64,000 bases of DNA from Priestia taiwanensis (GTDB taxonomy: Bacteria > Bacillota > Bacilli > Bacillales > Bacillaceae_G). Where the stretch lies: positions 62,001-126,000 of the forward strand of contig NZ_BMFK01000002.1 of assembly GCF_014638355.1 (NCBI RefSeq), given 5' to 3'. The translations under genes and the position numbers were made by a program. The notes beneath the pieces were generated by a model. That model saw nothing but the letters and a program-made list of their open reading frames with translations, made no database searches and was not told the DNA's origin. Shown piece after piece: positions 26,691 through 39,205 of this stretch; the stretch's first letter is position 1; each line of letters starts with the position of its first letter.

Positions 26691-28058
26691 TTATACAATT
26701 TTCACTAATTCTTCTGGTGTTACTTCATCGTCCATTACTTTCAGTACTTGTCCTTCATTATAAGGATAGCCAGCCTTCGTAATTTTCACACGAACTAATT
26801 TACCAATTAAATCTTCTGATCCTTCGATGATTACCTTCATATAGTTATCTGTGTAACCAACTAATAATCCTTCTTGCTTGTTATCTTTGAATGCTTCCTC
26901 TGGAATAATCTCTAGTACTTCATTATCATGTTTCGATGCATATTCCTTCGCTAACTGATCAGATAATGCAATTAACTTGTGTACACGTTCATTCTTAATT
27001 TCTTCATCTACTTGATCATCCATACGTGCCGCTGGCGTACCTGTACGTTTCGAGTAAGGGAAGACGTGAAGTTCAGAGAACTCATACTCCTTAATGAAAT
27101 TATACGTCTCCATGAATTCTTCTTCCGTTTCACCCGGGAAGCCAACGATTACGTCAGACGTAATTGCAAGGCCCGGAAGAGCCGCTTTTAACTTCGTTAA
27201 ACGCTCTGCAAAGTGTTCCATCGTATATTTACGACGCATACGCTTTAGAACTGTATCTGAACCTGATTGAAGAGGAATATGCAGGTGACGTACAACGATG
27301 TCCGATTTCCCTAACACATCAATTACTTCATCTGTAATTTGACTCGCTTCAATAGATGAAATACGAAGACGCTTCAATCCTTTTACTTCTCTTTCTAAAT
27401 CACGAAGAAGTCCAGCTAAATTGTAATTCTTGATATCCTCACCGTATCCGCCTGTATGAATACCTGTTAAGACAATTTCTTTGTAGCCAGCATCTACTAA
27501 TTGCTGCGCTTGACGAATAACTTCCTGTCCATCACGAGAACGCATTAATCCACGTGCCCAAGGGATAATACAGAATGTACAGAAGTTGTTACATCCTTCT
27601 TGAATTTTAAGTGATGCACGTGTACGATCTGTGAACGCAGGTACATCTAATTCTTCATATACACGCGTCTTCATGATATTACGTACCGCATTAATCGGTT
27701 GACGCTCTTCACGATACTGTGCAATATAATCTAACATTTTCGTACGGTCTTGTGTACCAACAACAATATCTACTCCCGGAATAGCCATAATTTCCGCTGG
27801 AGAAGTTTGTGCGTAACAACCAGTTACACATACTACTGCATCTGGATTTTGACGAACAGCACGGCGAATAATTTGGCGACTCTTCTTATCGCCTGTATTC
27901 GTTACCGTGCACGTATTAATGACATACACGTCCGCACGCTTTTCATACTCTGTTCTTTCGTATCCAGCTTCTTTAAATAACTGCCAAATTGCCTCAGTTT
28001 CATAATGGTTTACTTTACACCCTAATGTATGGAATGCTACTTGTGGCATTCTGTTCAC
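26691..28058 (-). CDS. mtaB: tRNA t6A37 methylthiotransferase MtaB
   Basis: 455 residues. Radical SAM enzyme converting t6A to ms2t6A at position 37 of tRNAs. Two Fe-S clusters: C14, C50 and C81 of the N-terminal UPF0004 domain, and the radical-SAM CxxxCxxC (C156, C160, C163 in EGCNNFCTFC). The C-terminal TRAM domain is at ~385-440. Its start overlaps the rsmE stop by 4 bases. Same gene order as B. subtilis yqeV. Confidence 0.95.
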   Translation of the reverse strand: MNRMPQVAFHTLGCKVNHYETEAIWQLFKEAGYERTEYEKRADVYVINTCTVTNTGDKKSRQIIRRAVRQNPDAVVCVTGCYAQTSPAEIMAIPGVDIVVGTQDRTKMLDYIAQYREERQPINAVRNIMKTRVYEELDVPAFTDRTRASLKIQEGCNNFCTFCIIPWARGLMRSRDGQEVIRQAQQLVDAGYKEIVLTGIHTGGYGEDIKNYNLAGLLRDLEREVKGLKRLRISSIEASQITDEVIDVLGKSDIVVRHLHIPLQSGSDTVLKRMRRKYTMEHFAERLTKLKAALPGLAITSDVIVGFPGETEEEFMETYNFIKEYEFSELHVFPYSKRTGTPAARMDDQVDEEIKNERVHKLIALSDQLAKEYASKHDNEVLEIIPEEAFKDNKQEGLLVGYTDNYMKVIIEGSEDLIGKLVRVKITKAGYPYNEGQVLKVMDDEVTPEELVKIV

Positions 28059-28804
28059 CTCGATAATTCAAAATTGTATGAAACAGCAGATAACACATAC
28101 AATGGTGCTGTTTCCGTGCGTAAAATACGCGATCCTAAACTACAGCGTACAAACTTTGATGCTTCTAGCTGACTAATCTCCTCTTCCGCTAGACCACCTT
28201 CTGGCCCGAATACAACTAATAGTTTTTGCCCTGGATTTAATTGTTCAAATACACGCTTTAGTGCCTTACTTTCACCATTCTTAGCGTCTTCTTCGTATGC
28301 GACAATACACATATCATAATTACTACTCTTCTCTAGTAGTTGTTTAAAAGAAATAGGGTTTGTTATATGAGGAATAAGGTTGCGATAAGATTGCTCCGCT
28401 GCTTCTTTTGCAATTTTCTCTAAACGCTCTACTTTCTTTTTCCCTTTTTTCTCATCCCATTTCACGATAGACCTAGCTGCAGAAAAAGGAAGAAATGCAG
28501 CTGCACCTAACTCTGTACCTTTTTGCACAATATACTCTAGTTTATCACCTTTTGGTAAACCACTCGCAATTGTTACACGAATAGGCAGTTCGTTCGTTTC
28601 CTCTATCCATTCTACAACATGCACACGAACAGATTCATTGGTAAAATCCGTAATCTCACATGTTGCTGTACGTCCATCCACAATACATTGGATACTATCT
28701 CCGGCTTTCATACGCATTACTTTCGTCATATGACGTGCATCATCACCGTAAATAGTCATCCTATTCTCTTGTACATCTTCTTTCTCTACAAAATATCGCT
28801 GCAT
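28055..28804 (-). CDS. rsmE: 16S rRNA (uracil(1498)-N3)-methyltransferase RsmE
   Basis: 249 residues. SPOUT methyltransferase with an N-terminal PUA-like domain (~1-70; MTKVMRMKAGDSIQCIVDG) and the knot at the C-terminus: VFGPEGGLAEEEI, LGSRILRTETA. Between prmA (9-base gap) and mtaB (4-base overlap) in the heat-shock operon. Confidence 0.94.
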   Translation of the reverse strand: MQRYFVEKEDVQENRMTIYGDDARHMTKVMRMKAGDSIQCIVDGRTATCEITDFTNESVRVHVVEWIEETNELPIRVTIASGLPKGDKLEYIVQKGTELGAAAFLPFSAARSIVKWDEKKGKKKVERLEKIAKEAAEQSYRNLIPHITNPISFKQLLEKSSNYDMCIVAYEEDAKNGESKALKRVFEQLNPGQKLLVVFGPEGGLAEEEISQLEASKFVRCSLGSRILRTETAPLYVLSAVSYNFELSR

Positions 28805-28813
28805 CTCATCACC

Positions 28814-29749
28814 TTATGCCTTTGCAATAATAGCAACCCAGTCTTCCATCGTAATAACTTCCACAACATCAAAGCCTGCTTGTACTAACTTCTCTTCTAC
28901 TTCTCCACGCTTTGCTCCGATAATTCCAGAAGAAATGAAATATCCGCCCGGCTTAATTACTTTCTTCGCATCCTCAACTAAACGTAACACGATTTCAGCA
29001 AGTAAATTTGCAACAATTCCATCTACCGGTCCTTCGATTCCGCTAAGTAAGTTGTTTTGATCAACTTCTACTACGTCATCTACCTTGTTTAATTGTACAT
29101 TCGTACGTGCACTTTGAACAGCAACATCGTCTAAATCGTATGCACCAATTTTGCTAGCACCTAATTTCGCTGCTGCAATACTTAATACACCAGATCCTGT
29201 TCCTACATCAATGATGTTATCACCATTCTCTACGCATTTCTCCAATGCTTGAATACACATAACAGTCGTTGGATGTGTTCCTGTACCAAATGCCATTCCT
29301 GGATCTAGTTCAATAATTAACTCATCTTCCTTTTCCTTCGTGTACTCTTCCCATGTTGGAACGATTGTGATGCGATTAGATACGCGCACAGGATGGTAAT
29401 ATTTCTTCCATGCCGTTGCCCATTCTTCCTCGTTTACTTCACTAACAGAAATTGTATTATGTCCTAAGTCAATATCATGAATCAGTAAGTTATTAATCGC
29501 TTCTTTGATTGCGTCTACTGTTTCTCCTAAAAAACTATTAACTGGCAAATATGCTTTTACAATAACACCTTCTGTTGGGTAGTCATTCGGATCAAGTTGG
29601 TAGATTTCTCCATATACATCCGCACGCTCTTTGTATAAATCAAATACATCCTCGATAACAACACCACTCGCACCTGCCTCGTGTAATATATTTGAAATAG
29701 GTTCTACAGCTTCTTGTGTAGTATGGATACTCATTTCCGACCATTTCAT
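28814..29749 (-). CDS. prmA: Ribosomal protein L11 methyltransferase PrmA
   Basis: 311 residues. N-terminal L11-binding domain ([18 protein letters not shown]) and C-terminal class I SAM domain with [29 protein letters not shown] and VANLLAEI (catalytic N-L-L). Follows dnaJ with a 123-base gap that contains a hairpin. Confidence 0.95.
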   Translation of the reverse strand: MKWSEMSIHTTQEAVEPISNILHEAGASGVVIEDVFDLYKERADVYGEIYQLDPNDYPTEGVIVKAYLPVNSFLGETVDAIKEAINNLLIHDIDLGHNTISVSEVNEEEWATAWKKYYHPVRVSNRITIVPTWEEYTKEKEDELIIELDPGMAFGTGTHPTTVMCIQALEKCVENGDNIIDVGTGSGVLSIAAAKLGASKIGAYDLDDVAVQSARTNVQLNKVDDVVEVDQNNLLSGIEGPVDGIVANLLAEIVLRLVEDAKKVIKPGGYFISSGIIGAKRGEVEEKLVQAGFDVVEVITMEDWVAIIAKA

Positions 29750-29836
29750 TCTCTACCAACTCCATTCTTTAATGTTCATCATTTATTTTCTAGTGTAGAC
29801 AGATTACCTTTGGAGTAATCTTAGAAGAAAGGGAGG

Positions 29837-29862
29837 AAGGAGGACAGTGATTAGTCCTCCTT
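29837..29862 (-). terminator. Hairpin between dnaJ and prmA
   Basis: AAGGAGGA / TCCTCCTT perfect 8-bp stem, 10-base loop; minus strand continues CCTCCCTTTCTTC, a poor U-tract. It may be a weak terminator or an RNA-stability element inside the operon. Confidence 0.5.
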
Positions 29863-29872
29863 TCTCTATTCT

Positions 29873-31003
29873 TTATTCTCCTTTAAAAGCACGCTTTAAA
29901 CGTTTGAAAAGATTGTCATTCTTCTCATCGTACGATGCTGTTCCATCTGCCGCAAATTCCTTTAAAAGTTCTTTTTGCTGCGCAGATAACTTCGTTGGTG
30001 TTACAACGCGTACAATAACATGTTGGTCTCCTTGACCATACCCACGTACATTCTTCACACCTTTTCCTTTTAAGCGGAATTTCGTACCTGTTTGTGTTCC
30101 AGCAGGGATTTTTAAGTTTACTTTTCCGTATAATGTCGGAATTTCCACTTCATCACCTAGAGCAGCTTGTGTGAAAGTTAATGGCATTTCACAGTATACG
30201 TCATCTCCGTCACGTTCAAAGAACTCATGTCCCCTTACTTGGAAAACGATATATAAGTCGCCAGCCGGTCCACCGTTCACACCAGCTTCCCCTTGACCAC
30301 TCATGCGAATTTGTTGTCCATCATCCACACCAGCAGGGATTTTCACATTCAGTTTTTGTGTTTTACGAATACGACCTGCTCCGCGGCATGTTGAACACTT
30401 CTCTTTGATCATTTGACCTGTTCCGCTACAATGGTTACATGTACGACGATTTACAATACGTCCAAATGGTGTATTCTGCTCAACATTCACTTGACCAGCA
30501 CCTTGACAATGCGAACATGTCTCTTTGGATGTACCCGGTTTCGCACCTGATCCTTTACACGTGTCACACGACTCTTCACGAGGGATACTAATTTCTTTTT
30601 CTAATCCAAATACAGCTTCTTCAAATGACAATGTCATTGAATATTGTAGATCAGATCCTTTTCTCGGTGCGTTCGGATCACGACGGCGTCCACCGCCACC
30701 ACCGAAGAATGAGCTAAAGATATCTTCGAAACCACCAAAACCGCCTCCGAAGTCTCCACCACCAAATCCTCCGAATCCTTGATTTGGATCTGTATGACCA
30801 TATTGATCGTACTGCGCACGTTTTTGGTCGTCACTTAACACTTCGTATGCTTCTTGTACCTCTTTAAATTTCACTTCTGCATCTGCTTCTTTACTTACAT
30901 CCGGGTGATATACCTTTACAAGCTTACGGTATGCTTTCTTTATTTCATCTTTGCTGGCTGACTTGGACAGACCAAGCACCTCATAATAGTCTCGTTTACT
31001 CAT
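29873..31003 (-). CDS. dnaJ: Chaperone DnaJ
   Basis: 376 residues from [11 protein letters not shown] at 31003; the 15-codon upstream extension is rejected on family length. J domain with HPD at 33-35, a Gly/Phe-rich linker (~75-115) unusually rich in GGGFGGF units, and the zinc domain with four CxxCxGxG repeats ([32 protein letters not shown]), then the C-terminal substrate domains. Co-chaperone that stimulates DnaK ATPase. The RBS (AAGGAG) is rather far from the ATG (~14 bases). Confidence 0.97.
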   Translation of the reverse strand: MSKRDYYEVLGLSKSASKDEIKKAYRKLVKVYHPDVSKEADAEVKFKEVQEAYEVLSDDQKRAQYDQYGHTDPNQGFGGFGGGDFGGGFGGFEDIFSSFFGGGGGRRRDPNAPRKGSDLQYSMTLSFEEAVFGLEKEISIPREESCDTCKGSGAKPGTSKETCSHCQGAGQVNVEQNTPFGRIVNRRTCNHCSGTGQMIKEKCSTCRGAGRIRKTQKLNVKIPAGVDDGQQIRMSGQGEAGVNGGPAGDLYIVFQVRGHEFFERDGDDVYCEMPLTFTQAALGDEVEIPTLYGKVNLKIPAGTQTGTKFRLKGKGVKNVRGYGQGDQHVIVRVVTPTKLSAQQKELLKEFAADGTASYDEKNDNLFKRLKRAFKGE

Positions 31004-31101
31004 CTTACAAGTCCCGACTCCTTTCTCACATGAAAAATATTTTAACACTGATAGGACAAAGTATGCAATAATGAACCTTTTGTCTTACTCATTTCATACA
31101 G

Positions 31102-31136
31102 AAAGCCAAAGCCAAGGAGGACCTGGCTTTGGCTTT
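31102..31136 (-). terminator. Strong hairpin between dnaK and dnaJ
   Basis: 13-bp perfect stem AAAGCCAAAGCCA / TGGCTTTGGCTTT, loop AAGGAGGACC-like, no full U-tract after it on the minus strand. Probably an attenuator or a 3'-end stabiliser that lowers dnaJ relative to dnaK. Confidence 0.65.
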
Positions 31137-31156
31137 TGTTACACATACACTGTGGA

Positions 31157-32989
<1,833 letters not shown>

Positions 32990-33016
32990 TTAACCTCCTA
33001 CATTCTTCTATGTTCA

Positions 33017-33586
33017 TTATTGATTTACTTTAACCATGGAAGGACGAATTACTCGATCCTTTAATTTATAACCTTTTTGGAATTCTTCCACTACTGTGTT
33101 AGATGCAAACTCGCTATCTTCCACTTGCATAACCGCTTGGTGAACGTAAGGGTCAAATTCTTTCCCTACTGCTTCTACTACTTCCAAGCCTTCAGTCGTC
33201 ATTGCATCAAGCAATTGACGGTATACCATGTTCATCCCTTGTAAGAAAGGTGCCATTTTCTCGTCTGCTTCTTCTACCTTTAAGGCACGTTCGAAGTTAT
33301 CGAGTACAGGTAACAAATCTGTCACAAGGTTTTGTGCGCGATATTTATTCGCTGCTTCTTTCTCTTGCAACGTACGACGACGATAATTTTCGAAGTCTGC
33401 TTGCGCACGAAGAGCACGGTTTTCTACTTCTGCTAGTTTAGCTTGCAGCTCAGCGATTGTTTCATTTGCCGCTGTTAGCTCATCTTTTTCTTCTGTTTGT
33501 ACTTTCTCTTCAGAAGGATTAGATTCAACTGCTTCATCAGTTTGTACTTCTTCTTGTTCAACGATTTCTTTTTCCTCTTGTACCAT
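33017..33586 (-). CDS. grpE: Nucleotide exchange factor GrpE
   Basis: 189 residues from [11 protein letters not shown] at 33586, with GGGAGGTGAAGG directly before it; an earlier GTG-like start is less likely. Acidic N-terminal tail (~1-50), long coiled coil (~50-110, including [18 protein letters not shown]) and the beta domain ending [23 protein letters not shown]. It releases ADP from DnaK. Confidence 0.97.
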   Translation of the reverse strand: MVQEEKEIVEQEEVQTDEAVESNPSEEKVQTEEKDELTAANETIAELQAKLAEVENRALRAQADFENYRRRTLQEKEAANKYRAQNLVTDLLPVLDNFERALKVEEADEKMAPFLQGMNMVYRQLLDAMTTEGLEVVEAVGKEFDPYVHQAVMQVEDSEFASNTVVEEFQKGYKLKDRVIRPSMVKVNQ

Positions 33587-33659
33587 TTCCTTCACCTCCC
33601 TCAAAAGCTAATGCGTGTAAATATTCCTACACATATCTAATGAATGGCACTTTACCACC

Positions 33660-34694
33660 CTATTCTTTCATTTCATTTAGGTCTTCAAAAAATCCAGATA
33701 ATCCAGCTGCAACATACTGAAGCAAACTAATTACCCGTGAATATTCCATTCTCTTTGGACCTAAAATAGCCACTGTTCCAAGGTTATTCTCCCCGAATGA
33801 ATACGTAGCTGTAATAATACTACAGTTTTCCATTCCTACATTCTCTGTTTCACGACCAATCATAACATGTACTCCATCCCTCCGCTTACGAAGAAGCTCT
33901 TTTATCTCCTCTTCTCTCTCAAGCGTTGTTAAAAAAGAACGGAATTTATCAATATCATGAAACTCCGGTTGGAATAACATATTTGTTTCGCCAGAAGTAT
34001 ATACTTTTTGTCGACTTGGAATATAAAATGTGCCATCTAACATCTTCACAATGCTTTCATAATTTTGCACATGACCTCGCAAGACAGATACTACCTCTTT
34101 AAAAATTTTGTCTTGCAAATCGACAATTGGAACACCAACCAAACGATTATTCAAGATATTTACCATCTTTTCAATATCACCGATTTCAATGTGATCTGGA
34201 ATGGTAATGGTCTTATTTTGAACAAGCCCTGTATCTGTTACGATAATTGCCACTGCTTTGTTCAAGCCGACAGGAATAATTTGAATACTTCTCAATTTAT
34301 TCGTCTTCACCTTCGGACCAAGAACGACAGATGTATAATTTGTTAACTCTGATAAGATTTGCGATGATTTTTGCACGACTTTTTCCAGTTCAAACATATG
34401 CGCCGCAAACAATGACTTAACAGCTTCTATCTCTTTCCCTTCCAACCGCTTCGGTGAAAGCAAATGGTCCACATAGAATCGATATCCTTTCTCAGAAGGA
34501 ACCCTCCCAGAAGATGTATGTGTCTTCTCTATGTATCCCATCTCCTCCAAGTCTGCCATTTCATTACGAATTGTAGCGGAGCTAAAAGATAGTTCTTCTT
34601 TTTTCGATAAAGTTCTTGAGCCAACTGGTTGAGCTGAATGAATGAAATCATCAACAATAACTTGCAAAATCAATAGCTGACGTGGCGTAAGCAT
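33660..34694 (-). CDS. hrcA: Heat-inducible transcription repressor HrcA
   Basis: 344 residues. Winged-helix N-terminus ([33 protein letters not shown], ~1-75), dimerisation domain and a GAF-like core. It represses its own operon by binding CIRCE, which is found 17 bases upstream of the start. First gene of hrcA-grpE-dnaK-dnaJ-prmA-rsmE-mtaB. Confidence 0.97.
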   Translation of the reverse strand: MLTPRQLLILQVIVDDFIHSAQPVGSRTLSKKEELSFSSATIRNEMADLEEMGYIEKTHTSSGRVPSEKGYRFYVDHLLSPKRLEGKEIEAVKSLFAAHMFELEKVVQKSSQILSELTNYTSVVLGPKVKTNKLRSIQIIPVGLNKAVAIIVTDTGLVQNKTITIPDHIEIGDIEKMVNILNNRLVGVPIVDLQDKIFKEVVSVLRGHVQNYESIVKMLDGTFYIPSRQKVYTSGETNMLFQPEFHDIDKFRSFLTTLEREEEIKELLRKRRDGVHVMIGRETENVGMENCSIITATYSFGENNLGTVAILGPKRMEYSRVISLLQYVAAGLSGFFEDLNEMKE

Positions 34695-34710
34695 GTTATA
34701 ATCACCTCTG

Positions 34711-34737
34711 TTAGCACTCTCTCTTAATGAGTGCTAA
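34711..34737. promoter_or_regulatory. CIRCE operator (HrcA binding site)
   Basis: TTAGCACTC-N9-GAGTGCTAA, a perfect match to the CIRCE consensus in both 9-bp arms. It is located in the leader of hrcA. A TTGACA (minus strand, 34772-34777) lies upstream. Only one CIRCE is present in the window, so the whole operon depends on it. Confidence 0.97.
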
Positions 34738-34840
34738 TTCTATAATTAAATTACCAAAGAAACATACTAATTGTCAACGATTAGTTCACCTATCTCCTAC
34801 GAAATTTATTACTACTTTGATACAAAAACGTTATTCCATA

Positions 34841-35974
34841 CTAAATAAAGCGTTGAAAAACTTCATTCCCTAAAAACTTCCCTTGATGTGTTAGTCGAAT
34901 AACAGAATCCGTTTCTTCAATTAGCTTTTGCGCTAACAATAATTTTATTTGCGCAGAAAAGATTTCTTGTATATCCATTCCATACTTTTGGCGGAACTCC
35001 ATTTTATTCACACCACTCATTCTGCGTAGTCCCAAGAACATTTCTTCTTGAATGGCCTCTTCTTTCGTCACTTTATGTGATTCAATATATGGAAGTTCAC
35101 CATCCGCCAGCTTCGCCATATACTTTTTTAATGGGCCATAATTAGCGTTTCGATGACCGTTAACATAACCATGCGATCCTGCCCCAAATCCGTAATACTC
35201 TTCATTGTTCCAATAAGTAAGGTTATGTTTACTTTCTAGCCCAGCTTTTGCGAAGTTGCTAATTTCGTACTGATGATATCCGTGACGCTCCATTTGCTCC
35301 ATTAATATTTCATACATAGTTGCCTCATCTTCTTGCGATGGTAGCGGCAGTCGATTCTTATTCATTAATGTATAGAACACCGTTTTTGGTTCGATAATTA
35401 ATGAGTAAGCGGAGAAATGTTGAATCCCAAGCGAAAAAGCTTCCAACAACGTATGCATAAAATCTGGAATCGTTTGGTCAGGAAGCGAATAAATTAAATC
35501 AACATTTATATTATGAAACCCTACATCTTGCGCCATTTCAATAGCACGATGTGCTTGCTTCGCACTATGTGAACGACCGATTTTCTTTAATAGTTCATCA
35601 TTGAACGATTGCACACCGAAGCTTAGGCGATTTACTCCTGCATCTTTTAACAACACTAATTTCTCTCTCGTCATATCATCTGGATTTGCTTCAAATGTAT
35701 ACTCTACTTCGGAGGAATTTGGCATTAAATGAGTATGTATAGATGTTAACAAACGATTAAGCTGCTTATCATTTAGCGCTGTAGGGGTACCCCCTCCTAC
35801 AAAAATCGTTTCCATCGTACTGCGAGGATGTTTCTTTAATGTATAGATTATTTCTTTTTCCATACAATCTAAATATTCATCTACAGGTTGACGATGAATA
35901 AATACTTTATTGAAATCACAATAGTGACAAATTTGATTACAAAATGGTATATGAAGATATGCTGCTTTTGGCAC
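34841..35974 (-). CDS. hemW: HemW, haem chaperone / radical SAM HemN-like protein
   Basis: 377 residues. Radical SAM CxxxCxxC at C12, C16 and C19 (FCNQICHYCDF), VGGGTPT, and the HemN C-terminal domain. Short form typical of HemW, which binds haem and does not act as coproporphyrinogen dehydrogenase. In B. subtilis the equivalent gene lies between lepA and hrcA, as here. Confidence 0.93.
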   Translation of the reverse strand: MPKAAYLHIPFCNQICHYCDFNKVFIHRQPVDEYLDCMEKEIIYTLKKHPRSTMETIFVGGGTPTALNDKQLNRLLTSIHTHLMPNSSEVEYTFEANPDDMTREKLVLLKDAGVNRLSFGVQSFNDELLKKIGRSHSAKQAHRAIEMAQDVGFHNINVDLIYSLPDQTIPDFMHTLLEAFSLGIQHFSAYSLIIEPKTVFYTLMNKNRLPLPSQEDEATMYEILMEQMERHGYHQYEISNFAKAGLESKHNLTYWNNEEYYGFGAGSHGYVNGHRNANYGPLKKYMAKLADGELPYIESHKVTKEEAIQEEMFLGLRRMSGVNKMEFRQKYGMDIQEIFSAQIKLLLAQKLIEETDSVIRLTHQGKFLGNEVFQRFI

Positions 35975-35992
35975 TCTGAAAACACCTTCTCT

Positions 35993-36616
35993 CTAAATCA
36001 TTGAATAACTCAACATACCAATCCCAAATAGAATTAATACGGTTCCTACAATTCGGTTCATCCATGTAAAAAACATAGATGGTAAACGCTCACGAAGTCT
36101 CCCAACTCCGTAACTTAACGTACTCCACCAAATAGTCGCACCTGTAAACACACCTAGGATTAAACTAACATTTAATAAATAACTATCATGAACAGTTGAC
36201 CCTATTCCTAATCCTGCAAGAATCCCACCAAATGCTAGTAACGTAATTGGATTTGCTAATGTAACAAAAAATACAGACCAATACGCGCCTGCCTTACTTG
36301 CCTTTTTTTCCACTGTCATATCTTCACGTGAAGGTTTAATCCATGCATTTATTCCCATAAACACAAGAAGTAATCCACCTACTAGTTGGAAGAACAATTG
36401 ATTCTGTAATAAGAAGTCAAATACAAACGTTAAACCAAAAGCAGCAATACCACCGTACAGTGCATCTGCTGTTGCGGCTCCTAAACCAGAAATAAAACCA
36501 AACAACGTCCCTTGTACAAGCGTCCTACGAATACACAACACTCCTACAGGTCCTACCGGAATCGAAATTAATATCCCGACTAATATACCTTCTAAAAAGT
36601 AAAACATATATTCCAA
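35993..36616 (-). CDS. LysE/RhtB family amino-acid exporter
   Basis: 207 residues, six hydrophobic helices. Opening motif GILISIPVGPVGVLCIRRTLVQG is the LysE signature; FVTLANPITLLAF is also typical. Substrate cannot be told from sequence. It lies between lepA and hemW, 18 bases upstream of hemW, so the two may be co-transcribed; it is an addition compared with the B. subtilis order I know. Confidence 0.85.
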   Translation of the reverse strand: MEYMFYFLEGILVGILISIPVGPVGVLCIRRTLVQGTLFGFISGLGAATADALYGGIAAFGLTFVFDFLLQNQLFFQLVGGLLLVFMGINAWIKPSREDMTVEKKASKAGAYWSVFFVTLANPITLLAFGGILAGLGIGSTVHDSYLLNVSLILGVFTGATIWWSTLSYGVGRLRERLPSMFFTWMNRIVGTVLILFGIGMLSYSMI

Positions 36617-36716
36617 CCAACTCGCTCTCCGAATTATGGTACGTAGACTTTAGCCAATCTGTGAATGGATATGTTTTCTTCTCTAGTACTATCATTTCTT
36701 CCTTATGTAAAGAAAA

Positions 36717-36737
36717 GCCGCAGATATACTCTGCGGC
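36717..36737 (-). terminator. Terminator downstream of lepA
   Basis: GCCGCAGA / TCTGCGGC stem with a 5-base loop, then TTTTCTTT on the minus strand. Confidence 0.8.
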
Positions 36738-36759
36738 ACTATTAGTATATATCAGAAGT

Positions 36760-38586
36760 CTACTTACTATCGTCCATTTTCAATACTGCCATGAATGCTT
36801 CTTGCGGAACTTCTACAGATCCTATCGCCTTCATTCGCTTCTTACCTTCTTTTTGCTTATCAAGTAACTTACGTTTACGTGAAATATCTCCACCATAACA
36901 TTTTGCTAATACGTTTTTACGCATTGCTTTAATTGTAGAACGGGCCACAATTTTTTGACCTACTGCTGCTTGAATAGGCACTTCAAAGTGTTGACGTGGA
37001 ATTAAATCTTTTAATTTCTCAACAATTACCTTCCCACGCTCATAAGCGAAGTCACGATGCACAATGAATGACAAGGCATCTACATTTTCTCCGTTAAGAA
37101 GAATATCTATCTTCACCAGTTTAGACGGTTTGTAGCCAATTAATTCATAATCAAATGACGCATATCCTTTTGTATTTGATTTTAATTGGTCAAAGAAGTC
37201 ATATACGATCTCACAAAGTGGAAGTTCGTATTTCAACGTTACACGTGTTTCATCTAAATATTGCATATCAATGAACGAACCACGTTTATTTTGACAAATT
37301 TCCATTACAGCACCAACATAATCATTTGGAACCATAATCGTTGCCTTTACATACGGCTCTTCCACACGATCAATACTTTGTGGGTCTGGCATGTTAGATG
37401 GATTATCTACACGAACAGACTCCCCGTTTGTCATATGCACTTCGTAAATAACACTTGGTGCAGTCGTAATTAAATCAATTTTGAACTCACGCTCAATACG
37501 CTCTTGAATAATTTCCATGTGTAGTAATCCTAGGAATCCACAACGGAAACCAAATCCAAGTGCTTGCGATGTTTCTGCCTCAAATTGAAGAGCAGAATCA
37601 CTTAATTGCAGTTTCTCTAACGCTTCACGTAAATCGTTGTAACGAGCTGTATCAATTGGATATAATCCACAGAACACCATTGGATTTAATTTACGGTATC
37701 CTGGTAACGCTTCAGCCGCAGGGCGTTTCGTATGCGTAATTGTATCACCCACACTCGTATCGCCTACGTTTTTAATAGAAGCTGTTAAGAAACCTACATC
37801 TCCAACAGAAAGTTCTTTACGCTGTGTTGTTTTCGGCGTAAATACACCTACTTCTGTTACTTCAAAGTCTTTACCAGTCGCCATCATATGAATTTTGTCG
37901 CCAACTTTAACTGTACCTTCTACTACTCGAATGTAAGCAACAACACCACGGTACGGATCGAATAATGAGTCAAAAATCAGTGCTTTTAACGGTGCTTCTG
38001 GATCTCCAGTAGGCGCCGGTACTTTCTCAACAATTTGCTCAAGAATATCTTCAATACCAATACCAGCTTTTGCAGAAGCTAATACCGCCTCAGAAGCATC
38101 TAAACCGATTACGTCTTCTACTTCTTGACGAACACGTTCTGGGTCCGCACTTGGTAAATCAATCTTGTTAATAACAGGTAAAATCTCTAAATCATTGTCT
38201 AATGCTAAGTATACGTTTGCTAATGTTTGTGCTTCAATACCTTGTGCAGCATCAACAACTAAGATTGCACCTTCACATGCGGCTAAGCTACGTGATACTT
38301 CATACGTGAAATCGACATGTCCTGGTGTGTCGATTAAATGGAAAATATACTCTTCTCCATCTTTCGCACGGTACGTTAACTGTACAGCATTTAATTTAAT
38401 AGTAATTCCTCGCTCACGCTCAAGATCCATAGAATCTAGTAACTGACTCTTCATCTCACGTTGCGTTAAGGCATTTGTTTTCTCCAAAATACGGTCCGCA
38501 AGTGTTGATTTGCCATGGTCTATATGTGCAATAATCGAAAAGTTACGGATTCTCGATTGTCTTTCTAAACGTTCTTCAATATTCAT
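36760..38586 (-). CDS. lepA: Elongation factor 4 (LepA)
   Basis: 608 residues. Translational GTPase with G1 [13 protein letters not shown]3 DTPGHVDF and G4 [10 protein letters not shown], then EF-G-like domains II, III and V and the LepA-specific C-terminus ([20 protein letters not shown]). Proposed to back-translocate or help initiation/assembly. RBS GAGGTGATAATAAC before 38586. Confidence 0.98.
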   Translation of the reverse strand: MNIEERLERQSRIRNFSIIAHIDHGKSTLADRILEKTNALTQREMKSQLLDSMDLERERGITIKLNAVQLTYRAKDGEEYIFHLIDTPGHVDFTYEVSRSLAACEGAILVVDAAQGIEAQTLANVYLALDNDLEILPVINKIDLPSADPERVRQEVEDVIGLDASEAVLASAKAGIGIEDILEQIVEKVPAPTGDPEAPLKALIFDSLFDPYRGVVAYIRVVEGTVKVGDKIHMMATGKDFEVTEVGVFTPKTTQRKELSVGDVGFLTASIKNVGDTSVGDTITHTKRPAAEALPGYRKLNPMVFCGLYPIDTARYNDLREALEKLQLSDSALQFEAETSQALGFGFRCGFLGLLHMEIIQERIEREFKIDLITTAPSVIYEVHMTNGESVRVDNPSNMPDPQSIDRVEEPYVKATIMVPNDYVGAVMEICQNKRGSFIDMQYLDETRVTLKYELPLCEIVYDFFDQLKSNTKGYASFDYELIGYKPSKLVKIDILLNGENVDALSFIVHRDFAYERGKVIVEKLKDLIPRQHFEVPIQAAVGQKIVARSTIKAMRKNVLAKCYGGDISRKRKLLDKQKEGKKRMKAIGSVEVPQEAFMAVLKMDDSK

Positions 38587-38744
38587 GTTATTATCACCTC
38601 AAAAAATCTCGCCATTCTACACTAGCAATGATTATATCACTAACGCAATCATTTATTCAACATAATTAGGCGGGGACTCCCTATCCTTCTCTCCTTAGTA
38701 TATGTAGAAAAAACTAGAACGCCATCTCTATTCGCAAAAGCAAA

Positions 38745-38775
38745 GAACAGTTGCCATAAAAATGGCCAACTGTTC
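38745..38775 (-). terminator. Terminator downstream of yqxA
   Basis: GAACAGTTG(G)CCA arms around a short A/T loop; the stop codon of yqxA (38776-38778) directly abuts the stem. Confidence 0.75.
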
Positions 38776-39099
38776 TCACTTCGCTAATATATTTACTAAT
38801 CTCTCTAATACAACATCAATGGTTGATTCAAATCCACCTTCTACTAAGTTCGATACGGTACTCCCAGCTTCTGAAAAAGCATTAAATGTTTGAATATCTT
38901 CTAGCTTTTTTGCTTTTTCTTCTAGTTGATGGCTTGTTAATTGTTTCTCTTCTTCCTTTTGTTCTTTCACATTCATTTGTATTTCATTTCCCTGCATATC
39001 GTTCATATTATTCGTAGCTAGTTGCATGCCGACTAAAACACCTAAAAACAATAGAAGTACAAGGAGAATACTTTTCCCCATAAATTTCGCCATTCTCAT
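38776..39099 (-). CDS. yqxA: YqxA family membrane-anchored protein (DUF3679)
   Basis: 107 residues. One N-terminal helix (~8-27), then a Lys/Glu/Gln-rich segment (coiled-coil-like, ~40-70) and a short hydrophobic C-terminal amphipathic stretch. RBS GTGGAGGAAA. Position between gpr and lepA, and general layout, match B. subtilis yqxA, where spoIIP also lies; spoIIP is not in this interval here. Function unknown, presumably sporulation-linked by context. Confidence 0.75.
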   Translation of the reverse strand: MRMAKFMGKSILLVLLLFLGVLVGMQLATNNMNDMQGNEIQMNVKEQKEEEKQLTSHQLEEKAKKLEDIQTFNAFSEAGSTVSNLVEGGFESTIDVVLERLVNILAK

Positions 39100-39205
39100 T
39101 TTCCTCCACTAGCGATTTTGATGCACGAAACAAACGCTTGTCCATTTTTCATAATCTTAGTCATATGTATGCAAGATGTACCGTATTATATTCTTATTTC
39201 TTTTA

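Noticed and set aside
30525..30782. Plus-strand Pro-rich 85-codon frame
   Set aside because: Antisense of the Gly/Phe-rich linker of dnaJ, an expected artefact.
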